Below, one piece after another: positions 1 through 8,411 of a stretch of 64,000 bases of DNA (within the stretch, counting starts at the first letter, position 1; every line of letters starts with the position of its first letter). Under the pieces are notes generated by a model that did no database searches, was not told the origin of the DNA, and worked only from the letters and a program-made list of their open reading frames with translations. The DNA lies in assembly GCA_020631865.1 (NCBI GenBank), contig JACKGS010000002.1, positions 186,001 through 250,000 on the forward strand, written 5' to 3'. The DNA is from Candidatus Nomurabacteria bacterium. GTDB taxonomy: Bacteria > Patescibacteriota > Saccharimonadia > Saccharimonadales > UBA7683. A program made the translations under genes and the position numbers.

Positions 1-1
1 T

Positions 2-883
2 CTGACAAACTATTTTAGACAACTTGGCATTGCTATGTCGGAAAGAGTAGGGTTTCTAGTCAAAGGTGACAGAGAAAGGTTGAACAAGCTTAACGACATC
101 ACTATTGAAGATATAAGAAAGCATTACAAAAAAACACATAATCTAGAAAACGTAAGATTTATAATTGCAGGCAATTTGAAGGGTCGAAAAGATAAGATCG
201 TTAATATAATTGAAAAGAAGCTCCAATTACCTCAAGGGGAATTGATCGATCTGCCAAAAACAATCTTTAAAAAGCAGGACACCCCGCTGTATGTTGAGAA
301 TAAAACAGTAGAATCACTTTATATTTCTTTCAGTATGTTACTGCCATACCGAATATCCGAAGCAGAACTAGATGCACTGAATGCGCTCAACAATATATTG
401 ACTGCCACCATGGATTCATTAATTTTAGGCGAAATTCGCGAGCGCGGCCTAGCTTATCATATTTGGTCTTCCGGAAGTAGGGGGCATGATTACAGCGTAT
501 GGGATTTTGATTTTCAAGTTAGCCAAGACAACGCAAAAGAAGTAATGAAGGTTATCATAAAACACCTCAAGTCGCTTTTGAATAATGGAACTACACCAGA
601 TATCTTGAAGGCTACCAAGAACTTTTCTTTAGGCAGTTTTCAGATGAGCGCACAAACCGTGGGTAGTATTTTGAGCGGCTATAGCAGTGAGTATTCTATG
701 GCTGGAGAGGTTATGGATTACTATCGGGTTCCTGAAAGGATTAAGGGCGTGACAACTAAGCGTGTTACGGCAATTGCTAGATCTTTTCATAAAGAGGCCT
801 TGTGGGATTTTGGCGTATTGGGCAATTGCAGTCAAGAGTTTGTTAACGAGCTATATACCGAGCTCGGTAAGTTGTGGAAGTAG
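2..883 (+). CDS. M16-family zinc peptidase-like protein, C-terminal part (5' end outside window)
   Basis: The reading frame is open from base 2, so the first ATG at 35 is probably internal and the gene continues upstream. The visible 293 residues match the C-terminal half of M16 (pitrilysin/insulinase-like) peptidases: an alpha/beta core with a central stretch on homologues' dimer-like domain and the typical ERGLAYHI element that positions substrate in the second half-barrel. The zinc motif HxxEH belongs to the missing N-terminal half, so catalytic competence cannot be judged. The family cleaves oligopeptides or processes secreted peptides. The next gene on the strand is murD after a 111-base gap containing a dispersed repeat. 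Family assignment is fairly secure; the substrate is unknown. Confidence 0.75.
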   Translation: MTNYFRQLGIAMSERVGFLVKGDRERLNKLNDITIEDIRKHYKKTHNLENVRFIIAGNLKGRKDKIVNIIEKKLQLPQGELIDLPKTIFKKQDTPLYVENKTVESLYISFSMLLPYRISEAELDALNALNNILTATMDSLILGEIRERGLAYHIWSSGSRGHDYSVWDFDFQVSQDNAKEVMKVIIKHLKSLLNNGTTPDILKATKNFSLGSFQMSAQTVGSILSGYSSEYSMAGEVMDYYRVPERIKGVTTKRVTAIARSFHKEALWDFGVLGNCSQEFVNELYTELGKLWK

Positions 884-896
884 AGCCATGAAAAAA

Positions 897-974
897 GAAA
901 TAAGAAATATGAAAAGCGGGGCAGGGCAATCCATGTCTCTTATTCATATTCCATATTCCATATTCCATATTTCT
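897..974. repeat. Dispersed TTCCATA-type repeat in inverted arrangement
   Basis: The gap between the M16 gene and murD holds GAAATAAGAAATATG (897-911) and, 33 bases later, three to four tandem copies of ATTCCAT ending in ATATTTCT (945-974). The two arms are partly complementary, so a hairpin is possible. The same words recur at 3655-3687 and 59445-59481, and related TTCCATT tracts sit inside two genes at 20644-20692 and 62910-62937. Confidence 0.7.
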
Positions 975-994
975 CAGTCCGAAGGGCTAGCTCG

Positions 995-2284
995 ATGAAA
1001 GTTGCAATCGCAGGTTACGGAGTCGAGGGTCAATCAAATTATAGATACTGGAGTGCGCTCGGTGCTGATATCAAAATTTTTGATGAAAACACGGATATAG
1101 CCAACGACATCCCTAATGGAGTGCAGTCAGAGCTTGGTGATGGTGTATTTCAAAATATATCAGGTTTTGACCTTGTTGTGAGGACCGCTAGTTTAAACCC
1201 TAGTCACATACATACCGATGGCAAGATCTGGTCATCTACCAATGAGTTCTTTAAGCAGTGTCCAGCTCCAATTATCGGTGTCACGGGTACTAAGGGTAAG
1301 GGTACTACTTGCAGTTTGATTGCGGCGATTTTGAAGAATGCCGGTCATACGGTTCATCTTTTGGGCAATATCGGTGTTCCGGCGTTAGATATTTTGCCAT
1401 ATATATCAGAAGATGACATCGTGGTATTTGAGCTTTCTAGCTTTCAGCTATGGGATCTTGAAAAATCACCTCAAACAGCTGTTGTGCTTATGATTGAAGC
1501 CGATCATCAAGATGTGCATGCTTCAATGGAAGAGTATGTTCAAGCAAAGGCTAATATTGCCAGACATCAAGATGACGACGATGTTATTATTTATCACCCA
1601 GAAAATACATTTGCTGCTGAGATTTCAAGCCAGTCTCCATCAAGGCATAAAAAACAGTATATGAAATTGAGCGGAGCCCACATTGTGGCGAATCAAATAA
1701 TAATCGGTGATGTGGCGGTTGCAGAAGTAGATGAAGTAGGGCTTGTTGGTGAGCATAATTTACAAAATATTTGTGCCGCAATTACCGCAGCATGGCAATA
1801 TGACCCAGGGGTTACGGCAGTCCAGAGGGCTATTCGTGAGTTTACTGGATTACCTCATCGGCTAGAGTTTGTGCGCGAGAAAGATGGTGTAAAGTACTAT
1901 AACGACAGCTATTCTTCAGCACCTGGGGCAACGGCGGCGGCTATTAAATCATTCACCCAACCAATAATTCTAATTTGTGGGGGTTTTGATAGAGGTCTTG
2001 ATTATAGCCAGCTCGCAACTACAGTTGCAGAAGCCTCAAATATTAAGAAAGTTCTGTTAATTGGTCAAACAAAACAGCGTGTCGCCGATGAATTTACCAA
2101 AATCAGCTTTACTAACTTTGAAATATTGCAAACAGATAAATTCATAGATATTATTTCTTTGGCTCGTAGCATTGCTACACCGGGTGACGTAGTAGTTTTT
2201 AGCCCAGGTTGCGCAAGTTTTGATATGTTCAAAAACTTTCAAGAACGTGGCGAACAGTTTAAGCAGATAGTACAGGGATTTTAA
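995..2284 (+). CDS. murD: UDP-N-acetylmuramoyl-L-alanine:glutamate ligase (MurD, possibly MurD2 type)
   Basis: A cytoplasmic Mur ligase of 429 residues, the usual MurD length. It has an N-terminal Rossmann-like UMAG-binding domain (AGYGVEGQSN at 6-15), the ATP P-loop GTKGKGT at 98-104, the central Mur ligase domain with the FELSSFQLW element typical of MurD, and a C-terminal domain (LPHRLEFV, NDSYSSAPGATAAA). MurD adds glutamate to UDP-MurNAc-L-Ala. The next gene starts on the base after this stop codon and encodes the MurL epimerase. By analogy with the Xanthomonas MurD2-MurL pathway this ligase may therefore load L-Glu, not D-Glu. The ligase assignment is strong; the L-Glu preference is inferred from context only. 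Confidence 0.93.
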   Translation: MKVAIAGYGVEGQSNYRYWSALGADIKIFDENTDIANDIPNGVQSELGDGVFQNISGFDLVVRTASLNPSHIHTDGKIWSSTNEFFKQCPAPIIGVTGTKGKGTTCSLIAAILKNAGHTVHLLGNIGVPALDILPYISEDDIVVFELSSFQLWDLEKSPQTAVVLMIEADHQDVHASMEEYVQAKANIARHQDDDDVIIYHPENTFAAEISSQSPSRHKKQYMKLSGAHIVANQIIIGDVAVAEVDEVGLVGEHNLQNICAAITAAWQYDPGVTAVQRAIREFTGLPHRLEFVREKDGVKYYNDSYSSAPGATAAAIKSFTQPIILICGGFDRGLDYSQLATTVAEASNIKKVLLIGQTKQRVADEFTKISFTNFEILQTDKFIDIISLARSIATPGDVVVFSPGCASFDMFKNFQERGEQFKQIVQGF

Positions 2285-3568
2285 ATGGCATATCAATCAC
2301 AATATACAAACTTTATTTTTGAATGCTATAGTTTCGATGAAAACACTGGTCTTGCGGAATTTAAATATAGTTTTGATAGTAAGCAGAATTTTATTGAAAA
2401 ACTACAGCTTACAGTGGATTTGAAGGCCGATGCCGTTAATACTAAGGTGTTAGATAGTGCTCTTCAGCTGGCATTTTATACCGTAGGTACTTCGTACTAT
2501 AAGACATTCCCAACAAAAAATATAATTTTCAAAGCAGCCGAACCAGATGAGTGGCAGGCTAAATTCTTAATGAAGTTGTATCACGAGGGATTAAGCCAAT
2601 TCTATTTTGAAAACAATATCTCTATTGAAGAAATGCCTGTTTTCAAATATGTCGATAAAAAAGAAGCAGCCGTAAATTATATGGGTAAGGGTAGTATAGT
2701 GTTGCAAAGTGGTGGCAAAGATTCACTATTGCTGGCTTCGCTATTAGAACAAGAGAATACCGAGTTTTCACCCTGGTACATTCGTTATAGTAATGCTTAT
2801 CCTGAGATACTAAATCAGCTTGGTCGGCCGCTGCAAACCGTAAGGCGCACGCTTGATATGCCGGCCTTGAAGTCTGCATCAGTGCGGGGTGCGTTAAACG
2901 GTCATGTGCCAGTAACATATATAGTTCTTAGTTATGCACTCATAGATGCTATTTGGCAGGGCAAAGATACTGTACTTGCTGCTATAGGCAACGAAGGTGC
3001 AGAGGCACATGCATACATGGGTGATATGCCTGTTAATCATCAATGGGCAAAAACCTGGGAGGCTGAACAGCTTTTTGCAAAGTATGTTCATGATTATGTC
3101 TCCCCAGATTTGCAAGTCGGCTCGCCGCTCCGCGGTTTTTCAGAGCTACGAATTGCCGAGTTATTTGTTGAAAAGTGTTGGGAAAAATGTGGTCATGCAT
3201 TCTCGTCATGTAACCGAGCAAACTATCAGCAGGGAACTGACAACACAAAATTAAAATGGTGTGGCGAATGCCCGAAATGTGCTAACAGCTATCTGTTATT
3301 TGCACCATTTGTTGCACCAAAAGAACTACAATCACTATTTGACGGACAAGACCTATTTGCAAACCCAATGTTAACAGAAACATTCAAAGGCCTACTGGGC
3401 GTCGACAGTGTTATGAAGCCGTTTGAATGTGTTGGCGAGGTTGATGAACTTCGCTTGGCATATCATATGGCACAAAAAATACATGACTACAAGTTGCCGT
3501 TTAATGTACCTAGCACGGACTTCGATTACAAAAAGATTCAGACTCACAACCAAACAATTGCACTGTAG
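2285..3568 (+). CDS. murL: MurL-like UDP-MurNAc-L-Ala-L-Glu epimerase
   Basis: A 427-residue protein with a PP-loop SGGKDS at residues 142-147, the ATP-pyrophosphatase signature expected for an enzyme that adenylates a carboxylate. Near the C-terminus lie several cysteines, including WCGECPKC. Length, PP-loop position and zero-gap placement behind murD fit MurL, which uses ATP (giving AMP and PPi) to invert the terminal L-Glu of UDP-MurNAc-L-Ala-L-Glu to D-Glu, bypassing glutamate racemase. The two ORFs abut (TAA then ATG), implying translational coupling. A different PP-loop enzyme is the main alternative, but the murD neighbour makes MurL the best reading. No murI was seen in the window. 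Confidence 0.82.
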   Translation: MAYQSQYTNFIFECYSFDENTGLAEFKYSFDSKQNFIEKLQLTVDLKADAVNTKVLDSALQLAFYTVGTSYYKTFPTKNIIFKAAEPDEWQAKFLMKLYHEGLSQFYFENNISIEEMPVFKYVDKKEAAVNYMGKGSIVLQSGGKDSLLLASLLEQENTEFSPWYIRYSNAYPEILNQLGRPLQTVRRTLDMPALKSASVRGALNGHVPVTYIVLSYALIDAIWQGKDTVLAAIGNEGAEAHAYMGDMPVNHQWAKTWEAEQLFAKYVHDYVSPDLQVGSPLRGFSELRIAELFVEKCWEKCGHAFSSCNRANYQQGTDNTKLKWCGECPKCANSYLLFAPFVAPKELQSLFDGQDLFANPMLTETFKGLLGVDSVMKPFECVGEVDELRLAYHMAQKIHDYKLPFNVPSTDFDYKKIQTHNQTIAL

Positions 3569-3600
3569 ACCCATCTATTTCGTAGTTCGGGTTTATTTTC

Positions 3601-3633
3601 TTGCAGAAAACTATCGGGGGGGGGTATTATAAT
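3601..3633 (+). promoter_or_regulatory. Putative promoter with a G9 tract in the -35/-10 spacer
   Basis: TTGCAG (3601-3606) and TATTAT (3625-3630) are 18 bases apart, and nine consecutive G residues (3616-3624) form the end of the spacer. An overlapping TATAAT starts at 3628. The tract lies about 125 bases upstream of the surface-protein gene. Slippage in the G run would change the -35/-10 distance. Confidence 0.45.
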
Positions 3634-3654
3634 AGACATAAGTGGAATGAGGCA

Positions 3655-3728
3655 GGAAATAAGAAATAAGAAATATGGAATACGGAAGTTTCAATAATTT
3701 GTAATCAAAAATCCATAATCCATAATCA
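3655..3728. repeat. Dispersed GAAATAA/ATGGAAT repeat
   Basis: GGAAATAAGAAATAAGAAAT followed by ATGGAATACGGAA (3655-3687), then ATCCATAATCCATAATC (3711-3727). It is nearly the same word order as at 59445-59481 and the reverse complement of the block at 945-974. It lies in the presumed 5' UTR of the following surface-protein gene. Confidence 0.65.
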
Positions 3729-3760
3729 AATATTTAGCGTCAACTAAGGAGAAAACCCAA

Positions 3761-5167
3761 GTGCAATCCCAAACCATAACCCAAACCCTCAACATATTCA
3801 TCGGTAATCAAAACGGCAACCTCGCCTCAACCGGCGGCTCATTACTCACCATCGCCCTCATAGCCATAGCCCTCATCACCACCAGTATCCTCACTTGGCG
3901 CTTTCTTGCTAAACACTCCAAATACACCAAACACACTAAACACACCAAGCTTAACTTCCGTAGCCTTAGTGCCATCATCTTCCTTTCACTTGCAACCACT
4001 GCCTTAGCCTTCAATCTCCCAACAGCCTCAGCTACCCCAGCCCTAACCATAGCCTCTGACCAAACCAACCTGACCATCACAGTCCCAGAAGGAGGAGGCA
4101 CAGCCCAAGCAACCACCGACCTCACCACCAGCACCACCAACCCCACCGGCTACAAACTCACCGCCAACCTCAGCCAACCAGAACCCGATATATCCATAAA
4201 ACTCAAAGGTGGCGACATTACTACCAGCACCGACCTTACCGCTGGCGCTCCAGCCCTCACTCTAAAAACCACCACAGAAGCCAACCCCACCAACACCCCA
4301 GACACCACCGAAGTAACTCTAGAGTTCACCATCGATGGCACTGTCACGCCAGGCACCAAAGAGCTCAAGCTCAACTACAGCATCGCTGATAACGAAGTAG
4401 AGGAAGAACTCGCCACCCTGCAGTCATTCACAACCGCACAGTGCAACACTCTACCAACCTACACTGGCTCTAACGAAGAGGCTGTCATAGAACTCACCGA
4501 CACTAGAGGAGATAACCAAATCTACCAAGTCGCTAAACTAGCTGATGGCAACTGCTGGATGTTAGACAACCTAAAGCTAGGTAGCACCTCTGGTTCCACA
4601 CTACTAACCCCAGAAGACACCAATATAGCCAGCAACTTCACCCTCCCACAAGTCTCTAATGTGGGTCTTGCTGATTACGATAACCCTGGAGCTTACGGGC
4701 CAGTCCCCGGAGACACCGGCGAAGGCGTCACCAACTACGGCTACCTCTACAACTGGTCCGCCGCCACCGCCGGAGAATCCAGAACCTCCCACGATGAAAC
4801 CGCTGGCAACGCACCATACAGCATCTGTCCCGCCAACTGGCGACTACCAACAGGCGGTCCTGGTGGAGAATTCTCTGCACTCGATATAGCCTTTGGCGGT
4901 ACTGGCAACGGTGCAAATAACGGAGAACCAAACATCGCTCTCTGGCAACACGATGGACCGTTTAAGGGGGTCTCCGCAGGCCACTGGTGGGGCGGTTTCT
5001 ACGGCCAGGGTGGCGGTGGCTACGGCGGCTTGTGGTCGGCTATGGCCTACCCGGACTATGCAGACGGCGCGTTCGCCGCGTACTTCAACTCTGGCGTTGT
5101 CAGTCCGGCCAGCGGTAACGGCACCGATCGCTACTTCGGGCTTGGGGTTCGCTGTCTCTTAAACTAA
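3761..5167 (+). CDS. FISUMP-domain surface protein with a DGR-like variable C-terminus
   Basis: A 468-residue protein starting with GTG behind a good SD (AAGGAG, 3747-3752). It has two N-terminal hydrophobic segments (about 29-46 and 69-90, the second ending in a signal-cleavage-like ASATPA), a Thr/Pro-rich beta-type extracellular region, and from about residue 250 a Fibrobacter-type FISUMP domain (DGNCWMLDNL, CPANWRLPTGG, final GLGVRCLLN). It is probably anchored at the cell surface. Codons are strikingly C-ending, unlike murL and prfB. From about 4980 to 5150 most variable-position codons are NNC, and inverted repeats follow directly after the stop, features of a diversity-generating-retroelement target. 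No reverse transcriptase is visible nearby. FISUMP assignment is good; the DGR reading is inference. Confidence 0.75.
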   Translation: MQSQTITQTLNIFIGNQNGNLASTGGSLLTIALIAIALITTSILTWRFLAKHSKYTKHTKHTKLNFRSLSAIIFLSLATTALAFNLPTASATPALTIASDQTNLTITVPEGGGTAQATTDLTTSTTNPTGYKLTANLSQPEPDISIKLKGGDITTSTDLTAGAPALTLKTTTEANPTNTPDTTEVTLEFTIDGTVTPGTKELKLNYSIADNEVEEELATLQSFTTAQCNTLPTYTGSNEEAVIELTDTRGDNQIYQVAKLADGNCWMLDNLKLGSTSGSTLLTPEDTNIASNFTLPQVSNVGLADYDNPGAYGPVPGDTGEGVTNYGYLYNWSAATAGESRTSHDETAGNAPYSICPANWRLPTGGPGGEFSALDIAFGGTGNGANNGEPNIALWQHDGPFKGVSAGHWWGGFYGQGGGGYGGLWSAMAYPDYADGAFAAYFNSGVVSPASGNGTDRYFGLGVRCLLN

Positions 5168-5168
5168 A

Positions 5169-5322
5169 TAATATACCCCACAAAGCGAGGCTGGCGTGAA
5201 GGCCTGACCAGGATTAAGTCGACTGGGGTATATTACAACTGATACCCTGATGCCTCTGATATGCGCAGGGAAGTTGCCTGGCGAGGACAGTCCTCGCCAG
5301 GCAGAAAGTTCGGGGTGGTATC
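5169..5322 (+). other. Stem-loop cluster downstream of the FISUMP gene
   Basis: Two bases after the stop codon a perfect 12-bp inverted repeat begins (5169-5180 with 5224-5235, 43-base loop). A second element has an outer stem GATACC/GGTATC (5241-5246, 5317-5322) enclosing CCCTG/CAGGG (5245-5249, 5266-5270; it shares bases with the outer stem) and a perfect 13-bp GC-rich hairpin (5275-5287 with 5291-5303, 3-base loop). No T-run follows, so a plain rho-independent terminator is unlikely. It may be a transcript-end structure, or the cruciform-type hairpin found behind DGR variable regions. Confidence 0.55.
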
Positions 5323-5343
5323 GAGGGTTTTATGATTCGAGTG

Positions 5344-5349
5344 TATAAT
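5344..5349 (+). promoter_or_regulatory. -10 box TATAAT for a leaderless prfB transcript
   Basis: A perfect TATAAT ends six bases before the ATG at 5356, so transcription should start at or within a base or two of the start codon. There is no SD before that ATG. Confidence 0.6.
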
Positions 5350-5355
5350 ATGATC

Positions 5356-6414
5356 ATGCAAGATTTACTGAAAAAGATTACTGAGTTACAGGGTAGTGTG
5401 CAAAAAGCTTGGGATGAAGCGGGTTTTTCGGAGCGAGAAGAGAAGTTGGTGGAACTGACTAGGCAGTTGGAAGATCCGGCGATTTGGCAGGATAATTTGA
5501 AGGCGCAGGAGATTTCAAAGCAGCAGGCGAAGCTTTCGGCTCAGGTGGGGCCGTGGGGAGAGCTTGGGGCTCAGATCTTGGATCTTAGAGAGTTGGCGGC
5601 GTTAGATGATGAGTCGCTGAGGGGTGATATCGAAAAGCAGTTAACAGAGGCTGAAGAAATATTTGAAGGTTTACAAAAAGAGCTGAGATATAACGGGCCG
5701 TATGATGACCATGATGCAATTTTGCGGCTACAGGCAGGTGCTGGTGGCGTTGATGCCATGGATTGGACGGCGATGTTGCTGCGGATGTATTTACGCTGGG
5801 CAGAAAAAGCAGGCTATAAGGCTGAGGTGGTGGAAGAATCGGCTGGTGATGAGGCTGGTATTAAGTCTGCCGTCATTTCGGTGAGCGGGGTGAACGCTTA
5901 CGGCAAACTACAATCAGAGCATGGCGTACACCGCTTGGTACGGTTGAGCCCATTTAATGCTGATAATCTTCGCCAAACAAGCTTTGCAATGGTAGAGGTG
6001 TTGCCGCAAATTGATGCGCCAGATGAAGTGGCGGTTGATGAAAAGGATCTTCGAGTTGATGTATTCCGGGCCGGTGGTCATGGTGGGCAGAGTGTGAACA
6101 CTACTGATTCCGCAGTGCGTATTACCCATATTCCAACCAATATTGTGGTATCTATTCAAAATGAACGCTCGCAACTGCAAAATAAAGAAACCGCTATGAA
6201 AATCTTGCGGTCTAAACTGGCGCAACTTCAGATAGAGCAGCATGCCGAAAAAATCTCAGAACTTAAAGGTCCAAATACAGAGGCAGCATGGGGAAATCAG
6301 ATTAGAAACTATGTTCTACACCCATACACGCTCGTCAAAGACACACGTACAAAATTTGAAGTTAAAGATGCTAAAAGTGTACTAGATGGTGATCTGGAAA
6401 AATTTTTAAACTAA
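5356..6414 (+). CDS. prfB: Peptide chain release factor 2
   Basis: Class I release factor of 352 residues that terminates translation at UGA/UAA. It has the SPF anticodon-like tripeptide at residues 198-200 (RLSPFNADN) and the catalytic GGQ at 243-245 (GGHGGQSVNTTDSAVR), with an N-terminal helical domain. SPF (not PxT) distinguishes RF2 from RF1. The ATG at 5356 is chosen because the upstream in-frame ATGs at 5332 and 5350 precede or overlap the -10 box. The frame is continuous: no internal UGA or programmed +1 frameshift as in E. coli prfB. An intact RF2 argues that UGA is a stop codon here, unlike the recoded Gracilibacteria and Absconditabacteria. Confidence 0.95.
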   Translation: MQDLLKKITELQGSVQKAWDEAGFSEREEKLVELTRQLEDPAIWQDNLKAQEISKQQAKLSAQVGPWGELGAQILDLRELAALDDESLRGDIEKQLTEAEEIFEGLQKELRYNGPYDDHDAILRLQAGAGGVDAMDWTAMLLRMYLRWAEKAGYKAEVVEESAGDEAGIKSAVISVSGVNAYGKLQSEHGVHRLVRLSPFNADNLRQTSFAMVEVLPQIDAPDEVAVDEKDLRVDVFRAGGHGGQSVNTTDSAVRITHIPTNIVVSIQNERSQLQNKETAMKILRSKLAQLQIEQHAEKISELKGPNTEAAWGNQIRNYVLHPYTLVKDTRTKFEVKDAKSVLDGDLEKFLN

Positions 6415-6457
6415 TTATGCTTGCAAATTATGCTATTTCAACTAGTATTGAATAATT

Positions 6458-6709
6458 ATGGCTTCAAAATACAGAAAAATTGAATTAGATAGTTTGGTCG
6501 CTAAAAATGATGACACAATAGATCATATGAGTCTTCTGGTTGGCTCCGAGGCAGAAGTACCTGATAGTAAAATGGCGTGCGGAGGCAGGAAGGCGCTACA
6601 CGAATTATTGATTACTGGCCAGGGAGAAAAACAGCCCGGCCGAGTAAGACAATTTTGCGGCACTTGCGCCGTTAAAGATACCTGTACTCTCGGAAGAGCT
6701 ATAAGTTAG
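6458..6709 (+). CDS. Small conserved-type protein with paired cysteines, function unknown
   Basis: An 83-residue soluble protein with no signal or membrane segment. Cysteines are grouped as MACGG (residues 40-43) and CGTCAVKDTC near residues 67-76, a spacing compatible with metal or disulfide formation. It lies between prfB and ftsE on the same strand. A weak -10-like TATTGA ends six bases before the ATG, matching the leaderless pattern seen elsewhere. I do not recognise the family. Small zinc ribbon or FeS protein are possibilities, but only one true CxxC pair is present. Confidence 0.6.
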   Translation: MASKYRKIELDSLVAKNDDTIDHMSLLVGSEAEVPDSKMACGGRKALHELLITGQGEKQPGRVRQFCGTCAVKDTCTLGRAIS

Positions 6710-6770
6710 TAGTATGCTGTTTGCTTTTTTAGGTTTTATATAATCTATTTATTTGTTACAATACATAAGC

Positions 6771-7445
6771 ATGATACTACTGGATAGAGTAACAAAAAAA
6801 TATGGGAAAAAGGGACTGGCTCTCGACAGAGTGTCACTTCACATTGCTCCGAAAGAGTTTGTGTTGATTGTAGGAAGCTCGGGTGCCGGAAAATCAACCT
6901 TGCTAAAGCTTCTCACTCGTGAAGAGAAGCCAACCAGTGGAAAAATAGTGGTTGGTGGTGTAGATTACGATAGGCTGAAAGACAGGGAGGTGCCATTATT
7001 ACGTCGTAAAATAGGTACAATTTTTCAAGATTTCAAACTGTTGCCTAATAGAACTGTATTTGAAAATATAGCTTTTGCTCTTGAGATTGTAGGTATGACA
7101 AATAAAGAGATCCAATTTACTGTTCCAAAAGTAATAGATCTCGTTGGCCTTAATGGTAAAGAGCATAATTTCCCTAAAGAGCTTTCTGGTGGTGAGCAAC
7201 AGCGAGTCGCGATAGCAAGGGCGGTTGTTCGACAACCTAAAATATTGATTGCTGATGAACCAACCGGAAACCTAGATCCAAAACATGCATGGGATGTCGT
7301 TTCTGTTTTAGAGAAGATTAATCAACACGGCACTACTGTACTAATGACTACGCATAATCAAGAAATTGTTAACAAGTTGCAGCGCCGAGTAATTACGATA
7401 GATGGTGGCAAGGTGTCGCAAGATGTTGCTGGGAGAAAATCGTAA
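6771..7445 (+). CDS. ftsE: Cell division ATP-binding protein FtsE
   Basis: ABC ATPase of about 224 residues with Walker A GSSGAGKS (35-42), the signature LSGGEQQRVAIARA and Walker B ILIADEPTGNLD. Together with FtsX it forms the divisome complex that transmits ATP hydrolysis across the membrane to activate peptidoglycan hydrolases. The start at 6771 is preferred over 6753 because TACAAT (6757-6762) ends eight bases before it, giving a leaderless transcript, and because the protein then starts like other FtsE proteins (MILLDRVTKKY). The stop codon overlaps the ftsX start (TAATG). The assignment is supported by ftsX and the two secreted coiled-coil hydrolases that follow. Confidence 0.93.
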   Translation: MILLDRVTKKYGKKGLALDRVSLHIAPKEFVLIVGSSGAGKSTLLKLLTREEKPTSGKIVVGGVDYDRLKDREVPLLRRKIGTIFQDFKLLPNRTVFENIAFALEIVGMTNKEIQFTVPKVIDLVGLNGKEHNFPKELSGGEQQRVAIARAVVRQPKILIADEPTGNLDPKHAWDVVSVLEKINQHGTTVLMTTHNQEIVNKLQRRVITIDGGKVSQDVAGRKS

Positions 7446-8398
7446 TGCAGGGAAGTAGCTTTAGGCGTAAATTGGTTAATATTCGCCGGGTGTTTATTTC
7501 TGGCGCACACAGCTTCATTCGGAACGCATGGCTTTCGACCGCGGCAACTGTCGTGATGAGTATCACGCTATTTTCCATACTGTTAACTATTTTCGCCAGC
7601 ATGACTTCTACAAACACTATTAAATCTTTTGAAGATAAAATAGATGTTTCGATATTCTTCAAAGCTGACGTTAGCAAAAGTCAGATAGATAAACTCTCGA
7701 CAGCATTAAGAAACAATCCTGAACTTGGAGTGAAAGAAGTTACTTATATATCAGAAGAAGATGCTAAAGCTAGCTTTGAGGCCCAGAATAAAGACGATAT
7801 TAAAACTTTACAAGCAATTGCACAAACTGACTATTTGCCAGCAAGTATTAGAGTCAAAACTTTAGAAACCAGCAAACTCCAAGAGGTAGTTAAGGTCACG
7901 AGGCAAGAAAAGTATAAGGCTATCGTAGACAAGGATTCATACAAGGATGACGCTAAAAGAACTGCTGTTAACAGACTTGGAAGTATTGCAAAGTTCTTAA
8001 GAAATGCTGGCTTGATTGCGAGTGTGATATTTGGAGCAATTTCAATTTTGGTGATATTAAACACGATACGCATGACTATATTTAATCGCAAAGATGAAAT
8101 AGAGATTATGCAGCTCATTGGAGCTAGTAAATGGTACATAAGAGGCCCATTTTTAGTAGAGGCTGGGATATACGGTTTGATAGCAGGTGTCTTTGCTGTA
8201 TCAGTATTTTATCTATTGGTCTTAGCTCAGGCTCCAAAATTAAGTGAATTTGTAGAAGAGGTTCAACCGACAGTACATGATTTCAAGTCTATGATTTTTA
8301 TTCTTGTACCTGCAACAATCGTTGTCGGAATAATAATTGGCTCATTCTCATCGTACCTAGCCATAAGGAAGCATTTAAAAATAAAAGTTACCAAGTAG
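7445..8398 (+). CDS. ftsX: Cell division permease-like protein FtsX
   Basis: A 317-residue membrane protein with the FtsX plan: a first transmembrane segment (about 32-55), a large extracellular domain (about 56-195), then three more transmembrane segments, including LIASVIFGAISILVILNTIRM and the C-terminal pair. It shares one base with the ftsE stop, so the two are co-translated. The extracellular loop normally binds the coiled-coil domain of a partner hydrolase (EnvC or PcsB), and two such coiled-coil proteins are encoded immediately downstream. Assignment is secure by position and topology. Confidence 0.92.
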   Translation: MQGSSFRRKLVNIRRVFISGAHSFIRNAWLSTAATVVMSITLFSILLTIFASMTSTNTIKSFEDKIDVSIFFKADVSKSQIDKLSTALRNNPELGVKEVTYISEEDAKASFEAQNKDDIKTLQAIAQTDYLPASIRVKTLETSKLQEVVKVTRQEKYKAIVDKDSYKDDAKRTAVNRLGSIAKFLRNAGLIASVIFGAISILVILNTIRMTIFNRKDEIEIMQLIGASKWYIRGPFLVEAGIYGLIAGVFAVSVFYLLVLAQAPKLSEFVEEVQPTVHDFKSMIFILVPATIVVGIIIGSFSSYLAIRKHLKIKVTK

Positions 8399-8411
8399 AA
8401 GGTTATGTTAA

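Noticed and set aside
762..998. 78-codon frame overlapping the M16 gene end and the repeat block
   Set aside because: Half lies antiparallel-frame over a clear coding region and the rest is translated repeat; no domain or SD supports it.
4604..4935. Several long antisense frames across the FISUMP gene
   Set aside because: They mirror the C-ending codon bias of the sense gene and have no start signals or recognisable domains.
5169..5322. A tRNA, RNase P or SRP RNA in the stem-loop region before prfB
   Set aside because: No T-arm, CCA, GGAAAGUCC or SRP loop motif was found; the helices do not fit a cloverleaf of normal dimensions.
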